From the NCBI RefSeq assembly GCF_039511225.1, contig NZ_CP154261.1, positions 2,542,001-2,606,000 on the forward strand: DNA of 64,000 nucleotides. The letters run 5' to 3'. Under the pieces are notes generated by a model. The model ran no database searches. It was not told the origin of the DNA and saw only the letters and a program-made list of their open reading frames with translations. Source of the DNA: Sphingobacterium multivorum. GTDB lineage: Bacteria > Bacteroidota > Bacteroidia > Sphingobacteriales > Sphingobacteriaceae. Of the stretch, positions 16,828 to 25,747 are shown piece by piece (positions within the stretch are counted from its first letter, which is position 1; each line of letters starts with the position of its first letter). Position numbers and translations under genes: made by a program.

Positions 16828-17979
16828 ATGACAAAGAAAATTAGTTCAAAAAGAACTGGAATAGAGCTCAAAATAGGTGAAAATAGCATCCCTAAATTTA
16901 ATTTTATTGATTTATTTGCTGGTATAGGTGGTTTTCATATAGCCATGCATAGCGTGGGGGGAAAATGTGTTTTTGCCTCAGAAATAGACAAATTTGCGAG
17001 AGTAACTTACGAGCATAATTATAAGAAATGGTCTCCGGAGATGTTTGAGTCGGGCAATTTTAATCAGGATATCACGGATCCAAATCTTGATTATGGTAGT
17101 ATCCCTTCATTTGACCTTCTTTGTGCTGGTTTCCCCTGTCAGCCGTTTTCCCATGCGGGTTTAAAAAAGGGATTTGGAGACACAAGAGGAACTCTGTTTT
17201 TCAACATTGAGGAAATTGTACGTACAAAACTCGAAGAAGCGGAGAACCAAAAAAATAAGAACCTTATTCCTAAAGTACTGTTTCTCGAAAATGTGAAAGG
17301 GCTTAAAAACCATGATAAGGGAAGAACATTTGCAACTATCAGGCTTCATCTCGAAGAATTAGGTTATGAGGTTAGGGCGGAAGTTCTTAACAGTAAAAAT
17401 TTTGGTGTTCCGCAAAATAGAGAACGAATATTTATTGTTGCTTGGTACAAAGAGCTTGTGAAAGCTGAGGATTTTAAATTCCCATGGGGTTTAGATAAAG
17501 AGGGCAATCCTATCTTCGACCGAAATCTCGTAAGCTGTGATACAAATGTAGGCCAGATTTTATTAAAAGAGACAGAATTGGAAAAATTGGAGCAACATTC
17601 AGGGCGTACATATACCATTTCGGACAAACTATGGGACGGACATCAGCGACGTAAGAAAGAGCATGGCGAGAAAGGTAATGGTTTTGGGTATTCTTTATTC
17701 CAGGATGATTCGCCTTATACCAGTACAATATCAGCACGATATTATAAAGATGGCTCAGAGATCCTTATTGATCAAAGTTTATTAGGAAAAAGACCGCGTA
17801 AACTTCATCCTATTGAAGCAGCACGCTTACAAGGTTATCCTATCGATGAGAAAAATAAGAATGAACGTTTTGAAATACCTGTTTCAGATGCTCAAGCTTA
17901 CAAGCAATTTGGGAATTCTGTTTCGGTACCCGTCATAAAAACATTAGCCAAAGAAATCATTAGTCAATTATTGAAATAG
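16828..17979 (+). CDS. DNA (cytosine-5) methyltransferase
   Basis: 383 residues from the ATG at 16828; a GTG at 16819 would add three codons. All main C5-MTase motifs are present: motif I IDLFAGIGGFHIA (about 32-44), the motif II acidic residue SEID, motif IV AGFPCQPFSHAG with the catalytic Cys, motif VI FLENVKGL, motif VIII NFGVPQNRERIFI, and motif X QFGNSVSVPV. The target-recognition region lies between VIII and IX (about 210-315). It transfers methyl from S-adenosylmethionine to cytosine. The EcoRII-like and Vsr neighbours suggest a CCWGG-like site, and the LlaJI-like gene suggests alternatives; specificity is not readable. Confidence 0.92.
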   Translation: MTKKISSKRTGIELKIGENSIPKFNFIDLFAGIGGFHIAMHSVGGKCVFASEIDKFARVTYEHNYKKWSPEMFESGNFNQDITDPNLDYGSIPSFDLLCAGFPCQPFSHAGLKKGFGDTRGTLFFNIEEIVRTKLEEAENQKNKNLIPKVLFLENVKGLKNHDKGRTFATIRLHLEELGYEVRAEVLNSKNFGVPQNRERIFIVAWYKELVKAEDFKFPWGLDKEGNPIFDRNLVSCDTNVGQILLKETELEKLEQHSGRTYTISDKLWDGHQRRKKEHGEKGNGFGYSLFQDDSPYTSTISARYYKDGSEILIDQSLLGKRPRKLHPIEAARLQGYPIDEKNKNERFEIPVSDAQAYKQFGNSVSVPVIKTLAKEIISQLLK

Positions 17980-17984
17980 TATAT

Positions 17985-19760
17985 ATGGAAAGTATTGTTA
18001 AGCTATTAAAGGATATTGATGCGATAAATGCAACATCAAAATTTGAACTGAGATTTGATGCATTTGGAGGGTATGTCGAGTTTTCCAATACCAGCGGAAA
18101 GAGCTTCGTAATTGGATTAAATTCTATCCGCCAGACGATAAAAGATATTTTACAAAATCTTCCTCAGTTTTTGACCATACAAAAATATGACGAGAAACCT
18201 TGGCGAGACATGGGCTCTTCCTATTATAGAGATTCTGCTGCTAATACAATTTCTACCGTCCAAACAAAACCTTTTTATACCACATTAGCTAAATTTATAG
18301 CTTTTGCAAACGACGATTTAGCTAATTATAGTGATGATTTAATTGATTTGGATGGTGTAAAATTAAATAATACTATAGCTTTTTTAGATGATATAATTGC
18401 TTTATTTCAAATAAATTTAGAGGAGCTAGAAGAATCAGATTTAGAAGACTCTGAAGGTCTTTTGAATAAATTTTCTGCATGGCTTATTGATCTATCAACA
18501 AACAATTATTTTAATAAGAGTCTGGATAAAGCTATTTCTGAGATAAAAAAATATCAGGAAAAGTACATTGAGAGTTTTGGAACTGATCTTTTTGATGTTA
18601 ATTTTAGTGATTTGGAAAATACAATTGAATTGATCCGTGAAAATGTTTATGATAGAAGTTCCAAATTTTGGGATTACAGCGACAATACATCCAGCCATCA
18701 GCCTAAGGCAATTTTAGGAGATAAGAATTACCTGCGATTTCTGAAAGAATATATTCCTGTTGCAAAAGCAGGTACAGAAATAGTTAAAGGTTATAACAAA
18801 ATCATCTTTGGTGCACCAGGAACTGGGAAATCTTATTCAATCACGAAAAAATTACAAGGGGTGTCCGAAGAGCAGATTGAAAGAGTCATTTTCCATCCAG
18901 ATTATGATTATTCTTCCTTTGTTGGAGGGTATAAACCAGTCACAGAAAAGGATGATGAAGGTAAAGATGTTGTGAGATATAAGTTTGTTCCACAGGTATT
19001 TACAAATATATTTGAAAAGGCACATCGAAATCCGAGCAAAAATTTTTATTTAGTAATTGAGGAAATTAACAGAGGCAATTGTGCGGAGATATTTGGTGAT
19101 ATCTTTCAGCTACTGGATAGAAATCCAGATTATGCAATTACTCCGTCAGAAGATCTCCATAAGTTTCTAAAGGACCGTGATGAAAGCGCGCGTCACAAAG
19201 TACTTAAAAATGAAAAAATGACGATGCCGGACAATCTGGTTATTCTGGCGACAATGAATACCTCCGATCAGTCTCTTTTTCCAATGGATAGTGCGTTCAA
19301 AAGACGTTGGGACTGGGAGTATGTAGCGATCAAATATCCAATGGATGAAAAAGATTCATCTTGCCCGTCATTTAGTTATCGGGTGAAATTAGATGATGAG
19401 AAATACTTTAAATGGATGGATTTTGTCGTCAATGTTAACAAACACATTCTCCAGAATCCGAGCTTGGGCGTCGATAAATGTATTGGTAATTTCTTTATAA
19501 AGCCTGATAAAGAAAATATAATATCCCTAGATTCATTTATCAATAAAGTCATATTCTATCTATGGAATGACGTGTTCAAAGATGAGGAAAATGAAATTTT
19601 TGCAGATCATACTTATCTCAGCTATTTTCCACAAACAGAAGGACAGCGGAGGATCAACGAGATGATAGAAAAATTTAGAGTTCAGTCAGGAGGAATGTTC
19701 TTTTTTAAATTCAACTCCGAAGGTGTAGAAGTTACTGCAGACATAGACTTAGGCAAGTAA
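17985..19760 (+). CDS. McrB-like AAA+ GTPase/ATPase
   Basis: 591 residues, 5 bp after the methyltransferase stop. The N-terminal about 260 residues are a specificity/DNA-binding region without a recognised fold. The AAA+ motor follows: Walker A FGAPGTGKS (about 273-281), Walker B YLVIEEINRGN (about 358), and the McrB-type MNTSDQSLFPMDSAFKRRW sensor region (about 423-440). In McrBC the motor uses GTP to translocate DNA and drives the McrC nuclease. Here the next gene encodes a LlaJI/McrC-like nuclease, as in LlaJI-type systems, where an McrB-like subunit works with a methyltransferase rather than against methylated DNA. Confidence 0.88.
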   Translation: MESIVKLLKDIDAINATSKFELRFDAFGGYVEFSNTSGKSFVIGLNSIRQTIKDILQNLPQFLTIQKYDEKPWRDMGSSYYRDSAANTISTVQTKPFYTTLAKFIAFANDDLANYSDDLIDLDGVKLNNTIAFLDDIIALFQINLEELEESDLEDSEGLLNKFSAWLIDLSTNNYFNKSLDKAISEIKKYQEKYIESFGTDLFDVNFSDLENTIELIRENVYDRSSKFWDYSDNTSSHQPKAILGDKNYLRFLKEYIPVAKAGTEIVKGYNKIIFGAPGTGKSYSITKKLQGVSEEQIERVIFHPDYDYSSFVGGYKPVTEKDDEGKDVVRYKFVPQVFTNIFEKAHRNPSKNFYLVIEEINRGNCAEIFGDIFQLLDRNPDYAITPSEDLHKFLKDRDESARHKVLKNEKMTMPDNLVILATMNTSDQSLFPMDSAFKRRWDWEYVAIKYPMDEKDSSCPSFSYRVKLDDEKYFKWMDFVVNVNKHILQNPSLGVDKCIGNFFIKPDKENIISLDSFINKVIFYLWNDVFKDEENEIFADHTYLSYFPQTEGQRRINEMIEKFRVQSGGMFFFKFNSEGVEVTADIDLGK

Positions 19761-19771
19761 ATCAACTTTTA

Positions 19772-21448
19772 ATGAAGGTCTTAATTGAAGGGGAAAGATA
19801 TCCGATAGAGGTCTTGGAAAAACTGTTCCGGTCCAGTCAGTTTTATTCTCCACTGGGGGCAGAAGGAGTTGTTAAAAATGTAGGTTATTATCACAATATA
19901 GAGGATAATCAGCTTATTTTTATGCTCCCAAAAGTTTTTATGACTGATGAAGGAAAAACCATTTTTGGTCTTGGAGTACAGGAACTTCTACAGGAAAGCG
20001 GAAATACATTATCGGTCAAGTCTGACGGGGCTCTTTCATGGGTAAGGAACTTTACGGTCTATTTTTATAAGAGTCTGGTCAAATTTAGGCAAAAGTATCC
20101 CGATTCTTTTCTGATAAACTATTCACCTGTTTTTAGGCTTAAAGGTATACAAAAGACTTTACAGTACTCATATCTTGATATTCTGTTGAGTTTTGTTACT
20201 TATTTCAGAAAAAATAGAAACCAGATTCTGTACAAACATATCGATGCGGTCCAAAGTAACCCGAAAAAGCCCAAATGGGATAAGACCGTTCGGAAAGCCA
20301 AACCAATTCTTGCAGGAGAGACGTTAATATATGACAGGATCCGGGCAAAGAGCAAGATTGTCGATAACGAAGAACAGCTGATTGTCTATTTCTTTTCGAT
20401 ACTGAATTTTTTTAATGAAAACCATAGTCTCGGATTGCAAATCGATAAGGTCTATCCAATCCTAAAAGGTAAGAGATTTACGGACCTCATGAAAGGAGGA
20501 CTGGCCAAGCTCAAAAAAATAAAATATCGCTATTATTCTGATTCTCTGAAAGAAATGCACTCACTCTGTACGCTGTTTTTCTCATCCCATGACCAGGGAA
20601 GAGGCAAGGCAGCAGAGGATTTCATAACAGTAAGCAATTATAATATTGTTTTCGAAGACATGATAGACCGTCTTTTTTCGGATGATCTCGAGTCCGTTCC
20701 CGTTAATAACGTGACTCTCAATGATCTTAAGTATAGTAAAGATGGTAAAATTCTTGATCACATTTTCGACCATACTTCGTTATTTGACGGATCAAGTATT
20801 TTCTACATTGGAGACTCAAAATATTATAAGTCAGGAAAGGAAGCAGGGCAGAATTCAAGATTTAAGCAGTTTACCTATGCCAAAAATGTCATTCAGTACA
20901 ATATAGATCTGCTTAACAAAGATAAGGGCCCTTATAGCCCAGGCCAACGTTATAGAGATGAGCTCACGGAAGGATACAACATAACCCCCAATTTCTTTAT
21001 ATATGGTTATATTAATGGTCCTAACAATTATGAAGTGAATGATTTGGTTCCTTATGGCAATGTTCAGTCTTCCTATCATTTTGCGAACCGTCTATTTGAC
21101 AGGGATACACTATTTGTCCATCAATATAAGATCAATTTTCTTTTTGTGTTAAGAGCTTATGTAGTGTTCAACGAAGTCTCAATCAACCAGTTTAGACAAA
21201 ATGTACGGAATTTGTTCAGAAATGAGTTTATCAGATATTTTTCAGAGGGCGGACTGTCTGGATATACGGTGTATAAGTATATAGGAGAAGAGCCGGTTGA
21301 AGATTTTGTAAATAATAACTTCAAAAAATTAAACGGAAAAGTCTACAGAACCATCGATGGCGATTTGCTTTTAGGATTAAAGAATGAAGATAACGAATTT
21401 GACAAACAGATGTTTTTACCTTATTTTAGTAAAATACAGTTGTATTAA
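19772..21448 (+). CDS. LlaJI/McrC-like restriction endonuclease subunit
   Basis: 558 residues, 11 bp after the McrB-like gene. The position, the length and the N-terminal pattern (MKVLIEGERYPIEVLEKLF...FYSPLGAEGVVKNVGYYHN) fit the LlaJI family, the McrC-like partner of an McrB-type motor. A nuclease centre is visible near residues 328-352: ILDHIFDHTSLF followed by FYIGDSKYYKSG, giving D...DxK of the PD-(D/E)xK fold. It should form a complex with the preceding motor and cut DNA at or near the recognition site. The family name rests on pattern memory and context. Confidence 0.75.
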   Translation: MKVLIEGERYPIEVLEKLFRSSQFYSPLGAEGVVKNVGYYHNIEDNQLIFMLPKVFMTDEGKTIFGLGVQELLQESGNTLSVKSDGALSWVRNFTVYFYKSLVKFRQKYPDSFLINYSPVFRLKGIQKTLQYSYLDILLSFVTYFRKNRNQILYKHIDAVQSNPKKPKWDKTVRKAKPILAGETLIYDRIRAKSKIVDNEEQLIVYFFSILNFFNENHSLGLQIDKVYPILKGKRFTDLMKGGLAKLKKIKYRYYSDSLKEMHSLCTLFFSSHDQGRGKAAEDFITVSNYNIVFEDMIDRLFSDDLESVPVNNVTLNDLKYSKDGKILDHIFDHTSLFDGSSIFYIGDSKYYKSGKEAGQNSRFKQFTYAKNVIQYNIDLLNKDKGPYSPGQRYRDELTEGYNITPNFFIYGYINGPNNYEVNDLVPYGNVQSSYHFANRLFDRDTLFVHQYKINFLFVLRAYVVFNEVSINQFRQNVRNLFRNEFIRYFSEGGLSGYTVYKYIGEEPVEDFVNNNFKKLNGKVYRTIDGDLLLGLKNEDNEFDKQMFLPYFSKIQLY

Positions 21449-21471
21449 TCACGGATACTTTTGATATTATC

Positions 21472-22653
21472 ATGGGTGTAAAATTATCAGATCATTTTGT
21501 TGGAATTGCCGCCAAACGTTTAAGCCGCGTTGAAATTTTCTCAAATCAGCATGAGTTTAATGGAATCAATAAATTCAGGGATATACTTGGTACTGAAAGA
21601 ATAAATCTTAAAGGCAATGTGATTTACTTTGCCGATGACGAAGATAAGATGATTGATAATTCTTCTTATTTTACCTGGTATGATGTACGCGAAAATAATC
21701 CATTACGTTCAGCTGAATTTCGTCTGTATTTTTCTGATAATGATGTTGTTCCAAATGCTTCTATCGGAGATTTAGTAATTCTTTGTAAGACGGTTCAGAA
21801 TGAACTTACAATAATCGTAGCAGCGCAGGGGACGACATCTGAAAAACAGCTGTTGTATCTTTTTGGTCTGGAAGAGGTTGAAAACAGTTTTCTTGTTAAA
21901 GACTATCGTGGTGATTATTCCGATATTGGTTATGCAGGGCGATATATATTAGAATCAATAGGTATAGATTTTGAGATCCGCAATGAAATAGACTATCTAG
22001 CCCTCATGCAAGAACAGTTCGGATTGACATTCCCAAGCACTGCTGTGTTTTCTAACTTTGCAAGGTCCACTGTTGAGAATGTTAGTGTATTAGATGATCC
22101 CGACCAAGCGCTGATGGCATGGTGGGAAAGAGAGGGAGAACTGCTCAGGATTTTTGAAAGAGCTATTGTGGGAGAGAAAATCAGGGAGGGGTTCGGGGAT
22201 GATGTCGATGCGTTTTTACAGTTTGCATTAACAGTTATTAATAGACGTAAGTCCCGGGCAGGTCACAGCTTTGAAAATCATCTTCAGACGATATTTGATT
22301 CTTTTGGAATTAAATATTCAAAGGGAGCAAAGACAGAAAGAAATAACAGACCGGATTTTATTTTTCCGTCAATTCAGAGTTATCATGATTCTTCATTTTC
22401 CGTTAGTGATCTATATATGCTTGGTGTAAAAACTACTGCGAAAGACAGATGGAGGCAGGTTCTTTCTGAAGCTGATCGGATCTCACATAAACATTTGATT
22501 ACTTTGGAGCCAGCAATAAGTAAAAATCAAACGGATGAAATTATAGCTCAGAATCTTCAATTGATAATTCCAACGCCGCTACAAGTTACGTATTCAATTC
22601 ATCAACTTGGGAGTATTATTAATTTGGAAGCTTTTATTAAAGAAATAACCTAG
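21472..22653 (+). CDS. EcoRII-like type II restriction endonuclease
   Basis: 393 residues. The N-terminal half (about 1-180) corresponds to the EcoRII effector DNA-binding domain. The C-terminal half has the EcoRII-C catalytic core: RRKSRAGHSFENHLQTIF, then NNRPDFIFPS (catalytic Asp), then LGVKTTAKDRWRQVL (catalytic Lys and the K-x-x-x-R-W-R signature). EcoRII cuts before CCWGG and is activated by a second site. It lies 23 bp after the LlaJI-like gene, so a second complete restriction enzyme shares the operon and, presumably, the one methyltransferase. Vsr in the same cluster suits a CCWGG methylome. Confidence 0.88.
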   Translation: MGVKLSDHFVGIAAKRLSRVEIFSNQHEFNGINKFRDILGTERINLKGNVIYFADDEDKMIDNSSYFTWYDVRENNPLRSAEFRLYFSDNDVVPNASIGDLVILCKTVQNELTIIVAAQGTTSEKQLLYLFGLEEVENSFLVKDYRGDYSDIGYAGRYILESIGIDFEIRNEIDYLALMQEQFGLTFPSTAVFSNFARSTVENVSVLDDPDQALMAWWEREGELLRIFERAIVGEKIREGFGDDVDAFLQFALTVINRRKSRAGHSFENHLQTIFDSFGIKYSKGAKTERNNRPDFIFPSIQSYHDSSFSVSDLYMLGVKTTAKDRWRQVLSEADRISHKHLITLEPAISKNQTDEIIAQNLQLIIPTPLQVTYSIHQLGSIINLEAFIKEIT

Positions 22654-22655
22654 TT

Positions 22656-22696
22656 TGTTCATTCTTGCAAGTTTTCTTAAGTTACAAGAATGAACA
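22656..22696. terminator. Bidirectional terminator between convergent operons
   Basis: Perfect 12-bp inverted repeat TGTTCATTCTTG / CAAGAATGAACA with a 17-nt loop, located between the EcoRII-like stop and the stop of the convergent DUF262 gene. Confidence 0.75.
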
Positions 22697-22705
22697 TTAA
22701 TTATA

Positions 22706-24280
22706 TTAATTTTTTATTGTCTGATTGCAATACGGATGAGTCAATTGACAATTATCAGGATCACCCATTCCGCCATCTTGTTTCCTAATTATATGATCAT
22801 AGGAAATCGATTTTTCAGGATCTAAATAACCTTTGCAAATCGGACATTTTAAAGCTGATTTTAAAGCTGTTGAGATAAAGGTTTTGCTTTTAATATCATC
22901 CGAAAATGATGATTGCTGGTCATTAATGACTTCTCCCAAAACAATTTTTCCATCTAATTCTCCTATTCGAACTAAATCAATTTCCGAAATCACTTTAGAC
23001 GAATCTGAGCTTAGCTCAGTTACCAAAGTGTCCAGCAATTTTGTAAATATCTTTATTCTTTTATGGCTTAAATGTTTTTGAATAATTGTAGCAATGAGAT
23101 CTTTTTTATTAATCAATAAATTTTCAAGTCTTTCTCGGGAAATGGTAAATTTCCGGAAAAAAGCATCATCATTATTTTTAATCTTATTAGCAAGTAGTTC
23201 TACTATTCCCATAAACATAGCTTGTGAATGCCTGCCAGAGGGACCATAGAAATACACTGCTGGATGTAAACCTAGACTACCTTTGTCATTTCCAGAAATT
23301 TTCTTCGATAGTTTTGTAGCTCTCCTCAATACATTGACAGTTTCATCGCCAGTTTGATCATCATCATAGTCGTCTACACTTTGTTTCCCATGATATCCCT
23401 TATTGCAAATTAATAAATAGTCAATCAGAATTTGAAGAGATGTACGTACCCCTTTAGAACCTCCTAAAGGAAGATCCAACGTTTTCACAGGGGTTTTTAG
23501 ATCAGGTTCAAAAAGAGATTTATGAAGATCTTTAGACGCCAGTTCCACTTGAGATGAATAATTTTGAGGAAAATTAGACCAATATTTATGACCAGTTCCT
23601 GCTCTTATAATCGCACGGGCAGAAATTGCAATAGGCTTCTTTCTATTTTTCAATAACAATTCTTCAATTGAATCTAGGGGCGTTCCTTGTGAATTAATTT
23701 TAAAAAATGATTGTTCCGCTTTGTCTGCATCTCCTTTAACCCATTGCACTTGCAGGGCTCTAGTAATAATTTTACTAATTCTTTTACGTTCATCAGAGGA
23801 AATATTTAAACTTTCGTTTTTATGTACGAGTTCTTTATAACTTCCTATTGAAGCATTTATTAGCTTTCTAGTTTTATCAGCACTCCTTTTTTGTTCTGGG
23901 GAGATATCTCTACCAAAATATTCAAAAGATAGGTGCCCGTCTCCATAATCATCCTCAACCCAAGCTTTAATAGCACTCAATCTATGTCCTCCGTCGATTA
24001 CAAATAAGTAGCTCGGAGACTTCCATAAAATAACTGATGGTACTAAATCGCCACTTACAAAACTCTCAAGTAATGATAGAATCTGTTGTGGAGTCCAATG
24101 ATTTGTTTCTCTTTGGAAATCGGGTTTTCTTAAGTTAGGGCCAATTAGAGCACCTTTTGTGAAATCTCTAATAGATATATTACTAAATGTATCATGCGAA
24201 ACTTCTTCATCATGATCGGTAGTGCCAAAGTCTTCTCTTATTATTAAGGCATCGAGATTTACCAAATTAGATTTTGCCAT
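22706..24280 (-). CDS. DUF262 and HNH protein (GmrSD-like restriction factor)
   Basis: 524 residues. The N-terminal DUF262 (ParB-like) domain shows FQRETNHWTPQQILSLLES and then FVIDGGHRLSAIKAW; the family usually has DGQQR here, so DGGHR is a variant. The C-terminal HNH zinc-finger nuclease (about 475-524) has CPICKGYLD, SYDHI, GDPDNCQL and HPYCN. This fused S-D architecture is that of GmrSD-like type IV systems, which use nucleotide hydrolysis to cut modified phage DNA. It starts 16 bp downstream of the AbiGi-like gene and is probably co-transcribed with it. The specificity for modified DNA is inferred from the family. Confidence 0.8.
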   Translation of the reverse strand: MAKSNLVNLDALIIREDFGTTDHDEEVSHDTFSNISIRDFTKGALIGPNLRKPDFQRETNHWTPQQILSLLESFVSGDLVPSVILWKSPSYLFVIDGGHRLSAIKAWVEDDYGDGHLSFEYFGRDISPEQKRSADKTRKLINASIGSYKELVHKNESLNISSDERKRISKIITRALQVQWVKGDADKAEQSFFKINSQGTPLDSIEELLLKNRKKPIAISARAIIRAGTGHKYWSNFPQNYSSQVELASKDLHKSLFEPDLKTPVKTLDLPLGGSKGVRTSLQILIDYLLICNKGYHGKQSVDDYDDDQTGDETVNVLRRATKLSKKISGNDKGSLGLHPAVYFYGPSGRHSQAMFMGIVELLANKIKNNDDAFFRKFTISRERLENLLINKKDLIATIIQKHLSHKRIKIFTKLLDTLVTELSSDSSKVISEIDLVRIGELDGKIVLGEVINDQQSSFSDDIKSKTFISTALKSALKCPICKGYLDPEKSISYDHIIRKQDGGMGDPDNCQLTHPYCNQTIKN

Positions 24281-24296
24281 ATGATATATACTTTAA

Positions 24297-24938
24297 TTAT
24301 ATTCCTAAATTATGAACCGGCCAAAGTTTCTCAATCATTTTATAATTGTCCATAAGTAAAAATTTTCCTCGACCAATCTCGTCCTTTAATTCCTTAGGAA
24401 ATTTTGCCATATCCTCATAGTTGTTTAATACAATAAATTCAATCTGGTTATATTCAAATGCAAAGTCGTGGGGAATTCTCCATTCCCTCTCGTGGCTATA
24501 ATCGCAAGTTGTAAATTGCTTTTTAGCATTGATAGATTTAGGTCTATATACTGGCCAAAACGGAGTAACAAATGCTTTTAAATGATCATGCCAATTTTGT
24601 TTTTCGTATTGATCCGCACGGACATAATAGACTGGGCCTCCGTTCCGAGAAAATATAAGTTGTTTAGAAAAACCTATTCCATAGGGTGAATAACGATTTG
24701 TGTGATCTATTAAACTGCTCCACGGACATTCAGTCAGACAGACAGCGTGAGTACCAGTCCAGGGCATTGTAGATGCTACTATTTTTTTTTCTTTAAGAAT
24801 ATTAATCAATCTTGTTAATGCAAAGCCTTTGGCTTTTATAATTACTGGGTTATTTGGATCATTTTTCCCTACAGGTTGTTTGTTTGAAGTGAAATGTGCG
24901 AGGTATGAAGAGAAATCAGGACGAGAGGTTAAATTCAT
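24297..24938 (-). CDS. AbiGi/DUF2971-like predicted phage-resistance protein
   Basis: 213 residues, cytoplasmic. The pattern LAHFTSNKQ (about 13), a helix INILKEKKIVAS, the strongly conserved-looking AVCLTECPW (about 66), YSPYGIGFSKQLIF, GGPVYYVR and HEREWRIP (about 150) matches what I recall of AbiGi and DUF2971 proteins, which have an ADP-ribosyltransferase-like arrangement. Such proteins occur as abortive-infection components. The active-site reading is inference. It is upstream of the DUF262-HNH gene on the same strand, so the two may act together. Confidence 0.55.
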   Translation of the reverse strand: MNLTSRPDFSSYLAHFTSNKQPVGKNDPNNPVIIKAKGFALTRLINILKEKKIVASTMPWTGTHAVCLTECPWSSLIDHTNRYSPYGIGFSKQLIFSRNGGPVYYVRADQYEKQNWHDHLKAFVTPFWPVYRPKSINAKKQFTTCDYSHEREWRIPHDFAFEYNQIEFIVLNNYEDMAKFPKELKDEIGRGKFLLMDNYKMIEKLWPVHNLGI

Positions 24939-25126
24939 AATTTAGCTAATTGATGGTTAATGTATATAGGTTATATTAATTTTTAAGTTTTTATTATTGA
25001 AATTTTACTCAAATAACTATAATGTCAGTTTTGGTTTCCTTTAACTCAATCTATAGCGGTTGTAAGTTTGGTTAATGTTAAATATTATTGGCAAATTTAT
25101 ATTCTAAGCACCCAAATCGCTACTTT

Positions 25127-25696
25127 CTATACTTTTAAAGTTTTTTCTAGACATATTAATCTATAATATTCTTGTTTTCTTCCGCTCCCTTTTTTATCTA
25201 GTTTTTCTCCAGTTTTCTCAACCTTTTCTTTAAGTTCATCAGAAAAAAGACCAGTAATGCGTATTGCAGAACCTAGTTTTTCTTTTAATTCTTGAGGTAA
25301 ACTATCATATACTTCTGAAGCAAGAAATTTCTCAGTATCTTTAAGAGCAGTCAGTGCATCAATTACAGCATTATTTAAGTCAAGTTTATTGTATTTTTTC
25401 GATTCAGGCGGTCCTACTTCAGCTCTCCACAAAATCTTCTCTCGGGTGAGCGGCGGCAAATTCTCTTTTTCAGGCAGCTTGAATTCGGGATTTCCAAATT
25501 CGTAATAATTTAAACCAAAAAGTTGAGCTATATCTCCCAATTTCTTCAGGGTAGGACCATTTTTACCCTTTTTAATATCTTGAACAATATCTGTAGAGGT
25601 GTTAAGAAGGTTTTTGAGATCTATGTTATAGAGGCCATAGTACTCCAGATAATATTGTAAAATATCTACATAGTCATCAACAATATTCTTACTCAT
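25127..25696 (-). CDS. Helix-turn-helix regulator of the defense island
   Basis: 189 residues. The N-terminal half (about 25-70) is a helix-turn-helix: IDLKNLLNTSTDIVQDIKKGKNGPTLKKLGDIAQLFGL. The C-terminal half (about 100-185) is helical and charged, with a KEKVEKTGEKLDKKGSGRK basic end, with no named domain. It is transcribed away from the hairpin-rich region and toward the AbiGi-like gene, 188 bp away, and is a likely repressor of one or both. Confidence 0.7.
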   Translation of the reverse strand: MSKNIVDDYVDILQYYLEYYGLYNIDLKNLLNTSTDIVQDIKKGKNGPTLKKLGDIAQLFGLNYYEFGNPEFKLPEKENLPPLTREKILWRAEVGPPESKKYNKLDLNNAVIDALTALKDTEKFLASEVYDSLPQELKEKLGSAIRITGLFSDELKEKVEKTGEKLDKKGSGRKQEYYRLICLEKTLKV

Positions 25697-25747
25697 AATT
25701 TATTGAAAATATTTTTATATTTTATATTTATTACTTATATTTGCTTC

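Noticed and set aside
24939..25126. Possible small gene between the AbiGi-like and HTH genes
   Set aside because: AT-rich with stops in all frames; nothing to support a gene.
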